A DNA stretch of 64,000 bases from Pseudoalteromonas caenipelagi (GCF_013140855.1 NZ_JABBPG010000011.1:1-64000), one strand, 5' to 3'; shown: positions 34,911-44,906, numbered from the stretch's first letter. Notes: a model not told the origin generated them from the letters alone. Translations and numbers: made by a program.

Positions 34911-37502
34911 ATGAAAATCCAATATGCATCGTATCAAGATACCATTGATTTTTTGCAACAAAGCATGAGTGCGCACCCTCACTTAATTCGTTTGCAGAGT
35001 ATCGGTGAAACATGGGAAGGGCGGCCTATTATGCTAGTGACTGTGTCATTAGACGTTACCTATGCAGATGACAAGCCCGCTTTACTTTATACCGGTTCGA
35101 TTCATGCCAGAGAGTGGATAGGCAATGAACTGGCTATTAAGTTTATACAGTATATAGTTGATAACTATAGATTTAATCCTAAGCTGCAAACGGCATTAAC
35201 CCGCAATACCTTATATATGGTGCCATGTTTGAATCCTGATGGCTTTGAGTACTCTCGTAACCATTTCTCTTTTTGGCGTAAAAATCGCCGCAATAATGGT
35301 GATGGCACTTTTGGGGTGGATTTAAATCGCAACTTCGATGCTAAATTTATGCGTAACCAAAACACGCAATCGAATACTTATGGTGGACCACACGCGTTTT
35401 CCGAACCAGAAACATCCGCTATTCGCGATTTTGTAGAAAGTCATGAAAACATCCGTATTGCGCTTGATTATCATTCGCAAGGGAATGTGTTTTTCCCGGC
35501 TCATAAATTTAATCATGAAGTTGAGATTGAGGGGACTGATCTTAATGTTTTGTGTGCCAACATGAATAATGAGATAAAAAAGGTGACGGGTCGCCAGTAT
35601 GGTATTCATAGGGGGAAACCGCCAGCTCAATTGATCCATGGGAGCGGCCGAGAGTATTATTACCGTCGAGGGATCATTGCCACAGTTGTTGAAGTAGGGA
35701 CGCGCAATATTCCTGACTACATGAAAAATATGGCGCAAAGTGTGGCTGAGAATATTCCCGCAGTTGCCTATGCATTAGGTGAAGCGATCAATTACTCTCC
35801 ATTAGCGCCATCGCGTGTGGAGGAGTTTACCATCAAGGATGTGGGTCGTGATACTGTAGAGTTAGAGTGGCAATATCAAGAACGTGATGATATTTACTTT
35901 GAGGTATATCGTAGTGAGCACAATAAAAGTCCTTGTTCCGAAGAAAACCTAGTTGCTATCACTAAGTCGCTGTCTTTTTTAGACACTCAGCTAAAAAGTG
36001 GACACTTTTATTTTTATAATATCCGAGCCGTGGATAAGGTCACAAAGATTAAGTCGCCATTTAGCCCTGAACTGCGCTTAAAAACGACTTTAGCTGATAA
36101 CGAATGCGGGCGAACTTTGTTTCCTGCTCGTGAGCAGGTTGGTTATCTATCACAAAATTACCTGAGTAAAAATAAAGAGCATTTTGGTTACAACTCAATG
36201 TTTATTGGTATCGATAAGAAGCGAGGAATAAGTATTGGGGTGGTTGCTTTTGATTTAAGTACGATTCCAGAGGGGTCTCATATTGCCACTGCGCAGCTGT
36301 TCTTATATCCGATGAATCGTGTTGCAGCAAAAATTGAAAAATATGGTGAATGGTCGATTTCGATTATTGATGCGAGCTTGGTTGATGATATTTATGACTT
36401 TTCGATAATCCAAGAAGCAAAGCCGCTCCATACGCTTGGGCAGACAATAGAGTCGGACAAAATGACTCAAGGTATTTGGCTACGTTGGTCATTTAATGGC
36501 GTAGAGCGTAGCCTACTAGAGTCGTTGTTAACTCAGCAAACATTGCTGCTACGTATTCAAGGCCCGCAAAGCTTGCCAGTGGGTAATGACTCTCAAGTGA
36601 TGCAGTTTGATATTGGTTATGGCTCTTTTGGAGGAGGATTACATTATCGTCCTAATTTAGAGTTGATTTACCAATTGCCTGAGCGTTCTGATACTGTGAT
36701 AGCGAGCAGTTGCAATACCATATACAAAGATAAAGTGGTAACAGATAAGCTTGCCTCTGGGTTTGATGCAGATGGCGAGATTGTTTATGGTCAATTGGCA
36801 TTTGAGCTAAATGAATGTTTGGCACCTGATCGAACCGTGTTTACGCAAGCCTGCTTAACTTTATATAGCACAAATTGTCTAGCATCTGCCAAAGATGTGC
36901 GCTTTACGGTAGAGCTTGTTGAGCTTAAAGATGTGGATTTTAAACATGTTAAACAAAGACAAAAAATTGAATACATTGGCTATGAAGTCAGCAATGAACA
37001 GCTAAAAGAGCGTACCGCTCATAACTTTATTTTTGATAGTTACAGTTTGAAAGAGCTGGCTCGATTACATAAAGCTCAGGCGCCCTTGTATTTTATTATT
37101 AGAGCAACGGCTGAATCTCAAGCATGTGATGCATTGGTCAATTGGCAAGATTGTAATGATGCACAACCTGCGAAATTACATGTCGAATATATTGAACGAC
37201 GAGTTGAGGCATTACCTGCACCTACGCATTTACAGACGCAAGTTGATAATGGTGTAGTAAAACTAACTTGGTTGAACCCAGATAATGCTGATCTTGTGGG
37301 TAGTTTTGTGGTTAGAAATCGCTTTCATCCTCCACGTTCTCCTTTTGATGGCGTCAAGCTTTACGGCGGACCAGACCAGTATACATTTGATAATTTTGGT
37401 AATGCAGATATAGAAAAATACTACGCGGTATTTAGTTATGATCACGTACCGAACTATTCACAACCTACTGTTATTCATTACCCCGGAAGAGGAAATGGGT
37501 AG
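34911..37502 (+). CDS. M14 zinc carboxypeptidase with fibronectin-like domains
   Basis: The 863-residue protein has an M14 domain (residues 1-310) with zinc ligands His65 and Glu68 (HAREW), Arg140 (DLNRNF), His188 (DYHSQG) and catalytic Glu261 (VVEVGTRN). A fibronectin III-like domain follows (about 318-395), then two DNRLRE-like beta modules (400-560 and 575-760) and a second fibronectin-like domain at the end (about 765-855). The mature start has no signal peptide, which is unusual for such beta modules. It lies 106 bp after the ligase pair in the same direction. It probably trims C-terminal residues, perhaps from the ligase product. Confidence 0.85.
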   Translation: MKIQYASYQDTIDFLQQSMSAHPHLIRLQSIGETWEGRPIMLVTVSLDVTYADDKPALLYTGSIHAREWIGNELAIKFIQYIVDNYRFNPKLQTALTRNTLYMVPCLNPDGFEYSRNHFSFWRKNRRNNGDGTFGVDLNRNFDAKFMRNQNTQSNTYGGPHAFSEPETSAIRDFVESHENIRIALDYHSQGNVFFPAHKFNHEVEIEGTDLNVLCANMNNEIKKVTGRQYGIHRGKPPAQLIHGSGREYYYRRGIIATVVEVGTRNIPDYMKNMAQSVAENIPAVAYALGEAINYSPLAPSRVEEFTIKDVGRDTVELEWQYQERDDIYFEVYRSEHNKSPCSEENLVAITKSLSFLDTQLKSGHFYFYNIRAVDKVTKIKSPFSPELRLKTTLADNECGRTLFPAREQVGYLSQNYLSKNKEHFGYNSMFIGIDKKRGISIGVVAFDLSTIPEGSHIATAQLFLYPMNRVAAKIEKYGEWSISIIDASLVDDIYDFSIIQEAKPLHTLGQTIESDKMTQGIWLRWSFNGVERSLLESLLTQQTLLLRIQGPQSLPVGNDSQVMQFDIGYGSFGGGLHYRPNLELIYQLPERSDTVIASSCNTIYKDKVVTDKLASGFDADGEIVYGQLAFELNECLAPDRTVFTQACLTLYSTNCLASAKDVRFTVELVELKDVDFKHVKQRQKIEYIGYEVSNEQLKERTAHNFIFDSYSLKELARLHKAQAPLYFIIRATAESQACDALVNWQDCNDAQPAKLHVEYIERRVEALPAPTHLQTQVDNGVVKLTWLNPDNADLVGSFVVRNRFHPPRSPFDGVKLYGGPDQYTFDNFGNADIEKYYAVFSYDHVPNYSQPTVIHYPGRGNG

Positions 37503-37513
37503 AACTAGACAAA

Positions 37514-37539
37514 ACTATGGCCGCAAGTGCGGCCATAGT
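37514..37539. terminator. Strong palindrome after the M14 gene
   Basis: A perfect 12-bp stem, ACTATGGCCGCA/TGCGGCCATAGT, is 12 bp after the stop, with no T-run. It may stabilise the mRNA end or act with Rho. In the rest of the 37503-37750 gap only a short CAGAGC/GCTCTG hairpin (37686-37701) is visible. Confidence 0.5.
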
Positions 37540-37750
37540 AATGTGTGGAGAATGCTTAGTGCAATATGCTAAATTACATTAGAGGATCACTCTGAATATA
37601 AAAAAGTTTCTTTTAGTGTTACCAGAGTGTATCTTTTTGTCCATTATTGCAACAGCTAAATAAACTTTTTTATTATTATGTACCACAGAGCTTTTGCTCT
37701 GCAATAAAAACAAGCACTCAAAATTAAAATTATAACGGCTATGTTGTGAT

Positions 37751-38233
37751 CTAGGGTCGGTTGACCAAGAGGTTATAGGTAAAATTTTGTGCTTGCTTGG
37801 AAGGGGTAACTAATAGCGTATAGTCGACAGCGCCAATGGTGAGTTGCTGAGATTGCGCACTATATATGAGGTGCCTTTTGCCATTGAAAAGTGCTTGCCA
37901 ACTATCAGGCTGTTGCCCTTTTTTAAGCGTAATGAGTGTGCGGCCTGTGTTATTGGGAATAAATAACTCTGCCCGAGGGCTTTGTCCCCAAATAGCTTTT
38001 AGTTGGCCACCAATGTGTAGTTTAGTGTAATAACTGGGACCAAATGGCGTTAACATTGTTTGTTGTGTTACTACGCATTCTGAGCAGGTAAGCTCTTTGG
38101 CACTGTGTTGGTCAATGAGCTTTCCTTGATAAGTGAGTCCTTGCTTTGTCATTGTCCAAGCCGCTTGGCTAGTAGCTAGGTGGTTACACCCAGCTACTAG
38201 AGAAACGCCTAGCAAAATGCTAGTTCTTTTCAT
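37751..38233 (-). CDS. Lipoprotein of unknown function
   Basis: The 160-residue protein starts MKRTSILLGVSLVAGC, with VAGC as lipobox (Cys16). A CSEC pair lies near residue 50. The rest is predicted beta strand without a known motif. The start overlaps the end of the metalloprotease gene by 14 bp, so the two are translationally coupled. It may be a chaperone, inhibitor or anchor for the protease (inference). Confidence 0.7.
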   Translation of the reverse strand: MKRTSILLGVSLVAGCNHLATSQAAWTMTKQGLTYQGKLIDQHSAKELTCSECVVTQQTMLTPFGPSYYTKLHIGGQLKAIWGQSPRAELFIPNNTGRTLITLKKGQQPDSWQALFNGKRHLIYSAQSQQLTIGAVDYTLLVTPSKQAQNFTYNLLVNRP

Positions 38234-40928
38234 AATTAGCCACTTGTTTTATTAACATTAGAAGATATGTTGGCGGCATTTGCTCTTTTTGTATAGTTTG
38301 CTTATCGGAATGCATAATTGAACGTGACACTTTAGTCGCTCGAGTTTGACTAAGGCCGCTATTTGCACCGCTCCAATAAGTGGCAAAATTAAGTACCAAG
38401 TTAGACCATTCATCAAAATCAGTTAATACACTGGCGGTATCTTGATCGCCGTTGATATCAAAGTTTTTCAAAATATCGGTTTGATTCCCGTTGCAGTCAA
38501 AATCGACGCTGCTAGAACTTGCATTATGAAGGCCTTTACTTTCGTCAATGAGTGCTTCATCAATGGCGGTATTGGTGCCATGAGAGTAGCTAATGGTAAA
38601 GTTTTCTACAGGGCCAAATGGACCATTTAGAATCTCAGACCCTTCAGGGAAGCAGTTAGCATTACCTTGATAAAATCTTCTGAAGTATCGATCACCTTCA
38701 TTATTACCGATTGTTGGTAAGCCATCTAGTTGATACATGTAATTCATTACGCTGACATGATTTGGTTTAAAGTTTGCGTTGTCGTTACCACCATGGAGCA
38801 AGCCAAGGTTATGACCTAGCTCATGCATGATGGTACCTGCTTGCAGGTTATAGGTTAAATTTTCCATTGCTGGTGTGGCGGTAGTTAACCCCCAGCCGCC
38901 CATTGAGATGATTAGATCGTTACCGTATAACTCAGCAACGCCCGAAGAGCCTGGGCTGCCATCGGGTTGTTGGCTATTGGCCATCAGCATATAATGAAAT
39001 ATAGGACGGCGACGTAAATCAAAGTGTTTTGCCTTATAGTCTAAAATACTCGGTGCATCTTGTTGCGTCGCAAATGAAGTGCTAGCTGAAAATGCCACTT
39101 CGTTACCACCACTGAGGTCATGCAGCTCAGGTGAGGTGCCCTCATCAGGGTGAAAAAGTGAACCTGCGTCAAAATGTACAGCGACACTTTGCTGAGCAAA
39201 TGCTGCTTTGACTTTATCTAATGATGCTTTATGTGGCCTGACGCCAGCGTCTTCGCTTTGCATATAGTCTACTTCAATAAATATGTCTCGTTGCTCTACT
39301 CTGGCACCCCAGTCATACAATGGTAGGCCTGCAAAAGTTGAATTTGGTTGCTCAGCACAATCAGGAATACCATCTAAATCTTTATCATCACTACAGTTAA
39401 TGTCATTAGGCCCAGCAGGAGTCATGAAGGTTGCTACTTGCCAATCAGCTGCTGAATTTGTATCTGTGAGTAATTGAGAGCGCACTATGCTTTGTCCTAA
39501 CGCTATGGATGGTGACTCGAGGCGTGTTGTGTCGTGCCACTGCTCTGCCGAGCTTGGTTCTTTAGTTGACTTTCCAAACCGCACAAAATCTACGGTGGTG
39601 TCATTACTTTTAAGCTCAACAAAGCCAGAACTATTCCAAGCTGGTGCATATTCACCATCGCCAATAAGCATCAGTTGAGCTGAATTGGTTGTTCCATTTT
39701 GCCAAATTTGCGGGCCAGCCTGACTTTGCACCACAATAAATTCACCAGATCCGAGCGTATGAGGGCGCAGTGGGAAAGTACGTTCACCTTGCTCTGAGTA
39801 ATCATCTAATTTCAGGCTGTTGGCAACGATACTGTACTGCCCTAAATCCACAGTATTGGCGGTGCCGTTGTATATTTCTATCCAGCGGTTATCTTCTGGA
39901 TACTGTGACGCTGACACTTCACTAATTAGTAATCCTTTTGAGCCTGTTCTAAAAACAATGATTTGCTCTTGTTCAAATGGCGTACCATGAAAATTAGTCA
40001 CTTGATCTGTGATTTTTAACTGATAAACAGCTTCATTTTCCAAGGTGCTAGTAGGTTTGACGGTTACTAAAAACTGTTCATCTTGCGGCTCGGCAGAAAG
40101 GTCATATGCCAAGCAAGTACTAAAATCATTGGCACTTAGTTGGATTGGGCCATTGCATTGCGAGCCTGACTGGACTGTAAGCCAAGTGGCACTCATATTA
40201 TCTGAAAACGCCAGTTGAATGGGGGCATCTACTTTGAAAATAGGGGTTTGATGTTTTGGATAGCTTTCAAGCAATAGTGGCGTACTGGTATCGACAATGT
40301 CTAAGGTAATCGCGGCTGTATCAGATAATTCTCCATCACTGACCTCAAGGGTTATTACTTGATCTATGATCGCGTTTTTGCTTGGGGTATAACGGTAAGT
40401 TTGCTTTTCTTCATTCACCAGTTGCAATTCTCCAACTTCAGGGGATTGCAATGAGAAAAAGAGTAAATCATTATCAGGATCTTGTGCTGCGAGGCTAAAA
40501 TCGACACTGTCATTGAATTGCACAGAAATTGTTTGCGGGATAGCTTGTGGGGCTTGATTGACCTGTTTTATGGTGCTAGTTAATACGAGTTCGCTATAGG
40601 CTCCGTCATCGTCAGTCGCTTCAATCGTAAATTTGATATCTGTATCCGCAACGACTTCAGGGGCGATAAAGCTAATTTGGTTGTCGGTTATTTTAAGGTC
40701 AATAACTTCTGGCCCATCGGTTTGTAGTACATTTCTTGTCTTAATACGACCATCTCGATCAATGATATGTAAGTAACCCGTTACTTGGCTGCGTTCATCA
40801 ATATTTTTTGCAAGATCTGCGCTAATGTAGGGTTCGACATTGTTATTTTTATTGTCAAAAAGGTCACAGCCACTGAGGTGGGTTAATGCCACACTTAGTA
40901 TGGATAACTTAAGCAGTTCGTTTTTCAT
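38220..40928 (-). CDS. Lipoprotein metalloprotease with lamin-tail domain
   Basis: The 902-residue protein has a lipobox (LSGC, Cys21). Next come cadherin/Ig-like beta domains (about 85-215 and 220-325). A lamin-tail domain follows at about 330-470 (LLISEVSASQ, RWIEIYNGTANTVDLGQYSI). The catalytic metzincin-type motif is HELGHNLGLLHGG near residue 705, with a Met-turn (SVMNYMYQ) after it. This resembles reprolysin-like secreted zinc proteases. It ends 14 bp inside the next gene. The target is unknown. Confidence 0.82.
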   Translation of the reverse strand: MKNELLKLSILSVALTHLSGCDLFDNKNNNVEPYISADLAKNIDERSQVTGYLHIIDRDGRIKTRNVLQTDGPEVIDLKITDNQISFIAPEVVADTDIKFTIEATDDDGAYSELVLTSTIKQVNQAPQAIPQTISVQFNDSVDFSLAAQDPDNDLLFFSLQSPEVGELQLVNEEKQTYRYTPSKNAIIDQVITLEVSDGELSDTAAITLDIVDTSTPLLLESYPKHQTPIFKVDAPIQLAFSDNMSATWLTVQSGSQCNGPIQLSANDFSTCLAYDLSAEPQDEQFLVTVKPTSTLENEAVYQLKITDQVTNFHGTPFEQEQIIVFRTGSKGLLISEVSASQYPEDNRWIEIYNGTANTVDLGQYSIVANSLKLDDYSEQGERTFPLRPHTLGSGEFIVVQSQAGPQIWQNGTTNSAQLMLIGDGEYAPAWNSSGFVELKSNDTTVDFVRFGKSTKEPSSAEQWHDTTRLESPSIALGQSIVRSQLLTDTNSAADWQVATFMTPAGPNDINCSDDKDLDGIPDCAEQPNSTFAGLPLYDWGARVEQRDIFIEVDYMQSEDAGVRPHKASLDKVKAAFAQQSVAVHFDAGSLFHPDEGTSPELHDLSGGNEVAFSASTSFATQQDAPSILDYKAKHFDLRRRPIFHYMLMANSQQPDGSPGSSGVAELYGNDLIISMGGWGLTTATPAMENLTYNLQAGTIMHELGHNLGLLHGGNDNANFKPNHVSVMNYMYQLDGLPTIGNNEGDRYFRRFYQGNANCFPEGSEILNGPFGPVENFTISYSHGTNTAIDEALIDESKGLHNASSSSVDFDCNGNQTDILKNFDINGDQDTASVLTDFDEWSNLVLNFATYWSGANSGLSQTRATKVSRSIMHSDKQTIQKEQMPPTYLLMLIKQVANYEKN

Positions 40929-41100
40929 AGGTTCTATTTTTTGGTTGTTATTTTAGGAACACTATAGCTGAGGCAATTTTTTATTGTCTATAAATAACAC
41001 TTTGTTTTATTTAGAATATGTAAACGAATGTATAAATGAAGTGGAAGGTATTGTTTGTGAATGTGCAAGGAAGTGGCACATTCACATTGTGAGTTTTGGG

Positions 41101-41580
41101 CTATAGCTCAAATGGTGAAACACCCACAGCTTGCATGGTATAACCAGTTTGTGCCAATTCCCCTTGCCAAGTTTCAACTTTAATAACGCCTGTTACAGTG
41201 ATGGCATCATATAAACTTTCGATGGGTACGCCACCTTTAATTTTTACGTGAACAATTTGATTGGGAGGTGGTGGTGGTACATGAATACAGGCACCAAAAT
41301 AGGGCACCAATAAAAACTCACTGATCAACTGGTTATCACCTTCAAGCGGTACCACAAAGCCTGGTAAGCTCACTGATTGGCCATCTAGGCTTTTTACCAC
41401 AGGTGCATCTAAATTAGGCTGCACCCAGTTTTGGTCTGAACCTTCATGGCTGGCAGCATCTTGATTATTTATTTGCACATGACCTTTTGGGATGAGATCC
41501 TCCCAAAAAATTTCTTTAGGTGGAGTAGCTTGCACTGCATAGCTGAGCAAACCTATTAAAAATAGGGAAATAAATCGCAT
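41101..41580 (-). CDS. DUF3299 periplasmic protein
   Basis: The 159-residue protein has a signal peptide (MRFISLFLIGLLSYAVQA). The DUF3299 signature is VPLEGDNQLISEFLLVPYFGACIHVPPPPPNQ, with a Cys and His pair that could bind metal. It is the last gene of an ATPase-permease-DUF3299 set, with a 12-bp gap to the permease. In related bacteria such sets accompany zinc-handling systems, although that link is recalled rather than tested. Confidence 0.8.
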   Translation of the reverse strand: MRFISLFLIGLLSYAVQATPPKEIFWEDLIPKGHVQINNQDAASHEGSDQNWVQPNLDAPVVKSLDGQSVSLPGFVVPLEGDNQLISEFLLVPYFGACIHVPPPPPNQIVHVKIKGGVPIESLYDAITVTGVIKVETWQGELAQTGYTMQAVGVSPFEL

Positions 41581-41592
41581 ATAAATACTCTC

Positions 41593-42900
41593 TTAAATTT
41601 TGATACTCATGCCATCATTCAACGAATAAAAATAGGCGCGAGCAGCAGGAATAAGACCCATCACGGTGCCTGCGACCATGATAACGCTTAACAAGGTCAG
41701 TTCATAGGAAGATAATGTGTTAATACTTAAGCTGATACCAAATTGACTTTGCAACAGCGGCTCAATTGTAAACAGCGCACCATAGAACCCAAGCGTACCA
41801 AACACACAGCCTGTTAGGGTTATAAGAATTGCTTCAAAACTCATTAGGCTAAAAATATGCCAAGGCCTAGCCCCGACCGAGCGCAAAATTGCTAGCTCTC
41901 TGCGCCGTTGATTCAAGGTAGCCAATAATGTTGTTAGCATACCTAGCAGACTAATAACGACTACCACCATAGAAAAAAGCAATAGAATTTTCTCAACAAT
42001 ATCTAGCATTTCCCACAGTTCTTTTAATGTCACTGTAGGCATGATTGCCAACAAAGGCTCCGCTTTATACTGATTGATATTACGGCGTACTTGTAATGTA
42101 TATAAAGGTGAATCAAACCCCATTAGAAAAGCTGTTATTTGTTTAGGTGTGCCAATTAAATCACCTGGTTCGCTTTCTAATGGACCATGCTCATGCTCAT
42201 CACTATGCGTAGTCTGAGTGTCAACATCTCGGCTTTTTTGCTTTATAGAGCGTGGCGTACTGGTACTGCTATGTATGGTCTCAATGGCAATTAATGGCAC
42301 ATGTACTGTTTTATCTACAGGTGTTCCCGTTGGCTCTAAAATACCAACAATGGTCATCGGGTTATCATCATGATGATGGAAGCTGGTATTACCCATGCCA
42401 TGTGAAATCACAATTTTTTGGCCTAAGTGATAATGTAGTTTTTTAGCCACCTCACTACCAAGTACAACTTCTTGTGCATTGTGAAATGCTCGCCCGGCGC
42501 TAAATTTTAATGGCTGCTTTTTTCCAAAACGGTAGTGGGTAAAGTAATGACTATCAGTGCCTAATACCGAGTAGCCCTTATGGCTGTCGCCCAAGCTAAT
42601 AGGAATGGTCCAAGCAACGCCGCGGCGCTGTTTGATGTCTTGGTAGCTTTGCCAGCTTACGGCATTATTGCTATGGCCAATGCGAAACACGCTTACCAGT
42701 AGTAACTGAATGTCGCCCGTGCGAGCGCCGACAATTAAATCTGTACTTGAAATCGTGTTACTGAAACTACTTTTCGCGTCTATGCGTACACGCTCAATAC
42801 TTAACAATAGCATGACACTTATTGCAATGGTGAATAGGGTGAGTATGACGCTAGCACGGCGGTTGTAACAGCTCTTTAAAGCCAATTTTAACAGTGTCAT
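41593..42900 (-). CDS. ABC transporter permease, MacB/FtsX-like, with His-rich loop
   Basis: The 435-residue protein has four membrane helices in the MacB/FtsX plan: one at 18-36 and three at the C-terminus (about 310-335, 355-380, 400-425). A large extracytoplasmic domain lies between. That domain has two His-rich stretches, HHHDD (175-179) and HSDEHEH (232-238), which suggest metal binding. The ATG overlaps the ATPase stop by 4 bp (ATGA), so translation is coupled. Confidence 0.86.
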   Translation of the reverse strand: MTLLKLALKSCYNRRASVILTLFTIAISVMLLLSIERVRIDAKSSFSNTISSTDLIVGARTGDIQLLLVSVFRIGHSNNAVSWQSYQDIKQRRGVAWTIPISLGDSHKGYSVLGTDSHYFTHYRFGKKQPLKFSAGRAFHNAQEVVLGSEVAKKLHYHLGQKIVISHGMGNTSFHHHDDNPMTIVGILEPTGTPVDKTVHVPLIAIETIHSSTSTPRSIKQKSRDVDTQTTHSDEHEHGPLESEPGDLIGTPKQITAFLMGFDSPLYTLQVRRNINQYKAEPLLAIMPTVTLKELWEMLDIVEKILLLFSMVVVVISLLGMLTTLLATLNQRRRELAILRSVGARPWHIFSLMSFEAILITLTGCVFGTLGFYGALFTIEPLLQSQFGISLSINTLSSYELTLLSVIMVAGTVMGLIPAARAYFYSLNDGMSIKI

Positions 42901-43583
42901 TGGCTTGCTCCATTAATACTGGGTAAACTAATTTCTCGGTCAAATAACTTTGCTAAATTATTGTCGTGACTTACAAAGATAATAGTCGCTTGATACTTTT
43001 TAGCTTGTGAAAAAAGCGTGGTAATAAAGGCTTCTCGGGTATCTGCGTCAAGTGCAGAGGTAGGCTCATCGGCAATAATGATTTCAGGTCGACCGATAAA
43101 AGCTCTGGCAGCAGCAACGCGTTGCTGCTGACCAATACTGAGCGTGGCTACATTACAGTGTAATTGATGCGTTTCTATGCCAAGTGCGGTGAGTAAATTG
43201 CTCGCCTGATCTGGAATACTACCGCCATCTTGCTGGGCTTTTTTAGCGCGAGCAGGTGAAAATTCACACCCAAGAATGACATTTTCAAGCGGACTTAAAT
43301 AGGGTAATAAATTAAAGTTTTGGAAAATAGTCCCAATGTGATCGGCTCTAAAGCGGTCTTTTTTTGCATGAGACAGCTTGGCAAGAGATTGTCCAAGAGT
43401 AACAATATCGCCCTGTTGTACAGGATTTATACCAGCAAGTAATCCCAGCAATGTGGATTTACCACTGCCACTTGGCCCATGTAAAAACACTCTCTCTCCT
43501 TGGTTTATTCGCAGGTGTTTTATCGCCAAAGTGGGTGGAGCCTTTTTTTGCCATGCGTAGAGCAAATCGTTTATTTCAATCAT
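42897..43583 (-). CDS. ABC transporter ATP-binding protein (LolD/MacB type)
   Basis: The 228-residue ATPase has Walker A GPSGSGKSTLLG near residues 35-46, Q-loop IFQNFNLLPY, signature LSIGQQQRVAAARA, Walker B EIIIADEPTSALD and a switch His (VSHD). It pairs with the permease that overlaps it by 4 bp. A close class is LolD/MacB-type ATPases, which drive extraction or mechanotransmission rather than simple import. No clear Zur-type palindrome was found upstream. Confidence 0.9.
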   Translation of the reverse strand: MIEINDLLYAWQKKAPPTLAIKHLRINQGERVFLHGPSGSGKSTLLGLLAGINPVQQGDIVTLGQSLAKLSHAKKDRFRADHIGTIFQNFNLLPYLSPLENVILGCEFSPARAKKAQQDGGSIPDQASNLLTALGIETHQLHCNVATLSIGQQQRVAAARAFIGRPEIIIADEPTSALDADTREAFITTLFSQAKKYQATIIFVSHDNNLAKLFDREISLPSINGASQ

Positions 43584-43745
43584 TTATACGCTACCAATGC
43601 TATTGAGCTGAAGATGGTATATCAGATTAACGCTCGACTGAACCTTGTGTCGTTAAAACTTAAACTTTGTGCGGCAAACCACGTTGTTGATTGTGATTTT
43701 GCTGCTGAACGATTATTATAACGCCTCCTAACCCCCTCATTTTTT

Positions 43746-43766
43746 TGCACCCTTTAGCAAGGTGCA
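43746..43766 (+). promoter_or_regulatory. Leader hairpin before purC
   Basis: TGCACC and GGTGCA pair across a 9-nt loop, immediately before the purC ribosome-binding site (GGAG at 43775-43778). A nearby TTGC/GCAA pair offers an alternative fold. No purine-operator match was seen in the 201-bp gap. Confidence 0.35.
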
Positions 43767-43784
43767 TCCGGCCTTGGAGAAATA

Positions 43785-44891
43785 ATGAGTAGCTACAAAG
43801 TTTTAGACGTCAATGACGATCTACCAATTCGCACTAAAGGTGCGGTTCACAGCGGTAAAGTTCGTTCAGTTTACTGGCTCACCGATGAAGACAGTGCCCG
43901 CCTAATAGCTGAAAAGGGATATAACGTACCAGCAGGTACTGAGCTGGCAATTATGGTTATTTCTGACCGCATCTCAGCGTTTGACTGTATCTGGCAAGGT
44001 GAAAATGGCCTCAATGGTGTACCAGGTAAAGGTATCGCTCTTAACAGTGTGGCGGCACATTGGTTTACGCTGTTTGATGAAGCAGGTCTTGCTGGCAACC
44101 ATATAGTTGATATTCCTCATCCATATGTATGGATTGTACGCAAAGCAAGTACAGTCAGAGTCGAAGCAATTGCTCGTCAGTATATTACGGGCAGTATGTG
44201 GCGTGACTACGCTAAAGGTATTCGTAACTTCTGCGCAATAGAACTACCTGAAGGTCTGCAAGCGAATCAAAAGTTACCAGAGCTGTTAATTACTCCTTCA
44301 ACCAAGGGAATTATTACTGGCCTTGATGATGTACCTGCAGTTGATGATGTAAACATCAGCAGAAAAAATATCACGGATAATTTGGAGGCGTTTAACTTTA
44401 AATCAGAAGATGACGTTGCCAAGTATGAACAGCTACTAGCGCAAGGTTTTGAGTTGATCAGTGCTGAGCTTGCAAAGTTGGATCAAATATTTGTTGATAC
44501 CAAGTTTGAATTTGGCTACATCCAAGATACAGATGGACAAGAGAAGCTGATTTACATTGACGAAGTGGGCACTCCAGATTCGTCACGTATTTGGGATGGT
44601 CCTGCATATCGCGATGGTAAAATTATTGAAAACTCAAAAGAAGGCTTCCGCCAACTGTTGATCAATAATGTGCCTGATTCAGATGTGTTATTAAATAAAG
44701 ATCGCATGGCTGAACGTGAAGCCTTGGCACAGAACTATCAATTACCTGTTGATGTTATGATGTCAGTTTCAGAAACTTACGTGGGTATTGCCAGCAAGAT
44801 TGTTGGTAAGACTTTGGATATTCCAGCTGACCCTCGCGCCGAAGTAATAGCGATTTTAGATAGCCAATATGGCTTAATAGAAAATAGCTAA
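43785..44891 (+). CDS. purC: Phosphoribosylaminoimidazole-succinocarboxamide synthase (long form)
   Basis: PurC (368 residues) makes SAICAR in purine synthesis. It is the long form seen in Vibrio and related bacteria, against about 237 residues in E. coli. Motifs are [29 protein letters not shown] and the [10 protein letters not shown] active-site stretch. GGAG precedes the ATG. It is divergent from the ABC transporter genes and ends in a hairpin. Confidence 0.95.
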   Translation: MSSYKVLDVNDDLPIRTKGAVHSGKVRSVYWLTDEDSARLIAEKGYNVPAGTELAIMVISDRISAFDCIWQGENGLNGVPGKGIALNSVAAHWFTLFDEAGLAGNHIVDIPHPYVWIVRKASTVRVEAIARQYITGSMWRDYAKGIRNFCAIELPEGLQANQKLPELLITPSTKGIITGLDDVPAVDDVNISRKNITDNLEAFNFKSEDDVAKYEQLLAQGFELISAELAKLDQIFVDTKFEFGYIQDTDGQEKLIYIDEVGTPDSSRIWDGPAYRDGKIIENSKEGFRQLLINNVPDSDVLLNKDRMAEREALAQNYQLPVDVMMSVSETYVGIASKIVGKTLDIPADPRAEVIAILDSQYGLIENS

Positions 44892-44906
44892 CCAGCCAAA
44901 GACTTA

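Noticed and set aside
43584-43784. Zur box or purine operator between the ABC genes and purC
   Set aside because: I looked for a 23-bp Zur-type palindrome and a PurR-type site and found neither.
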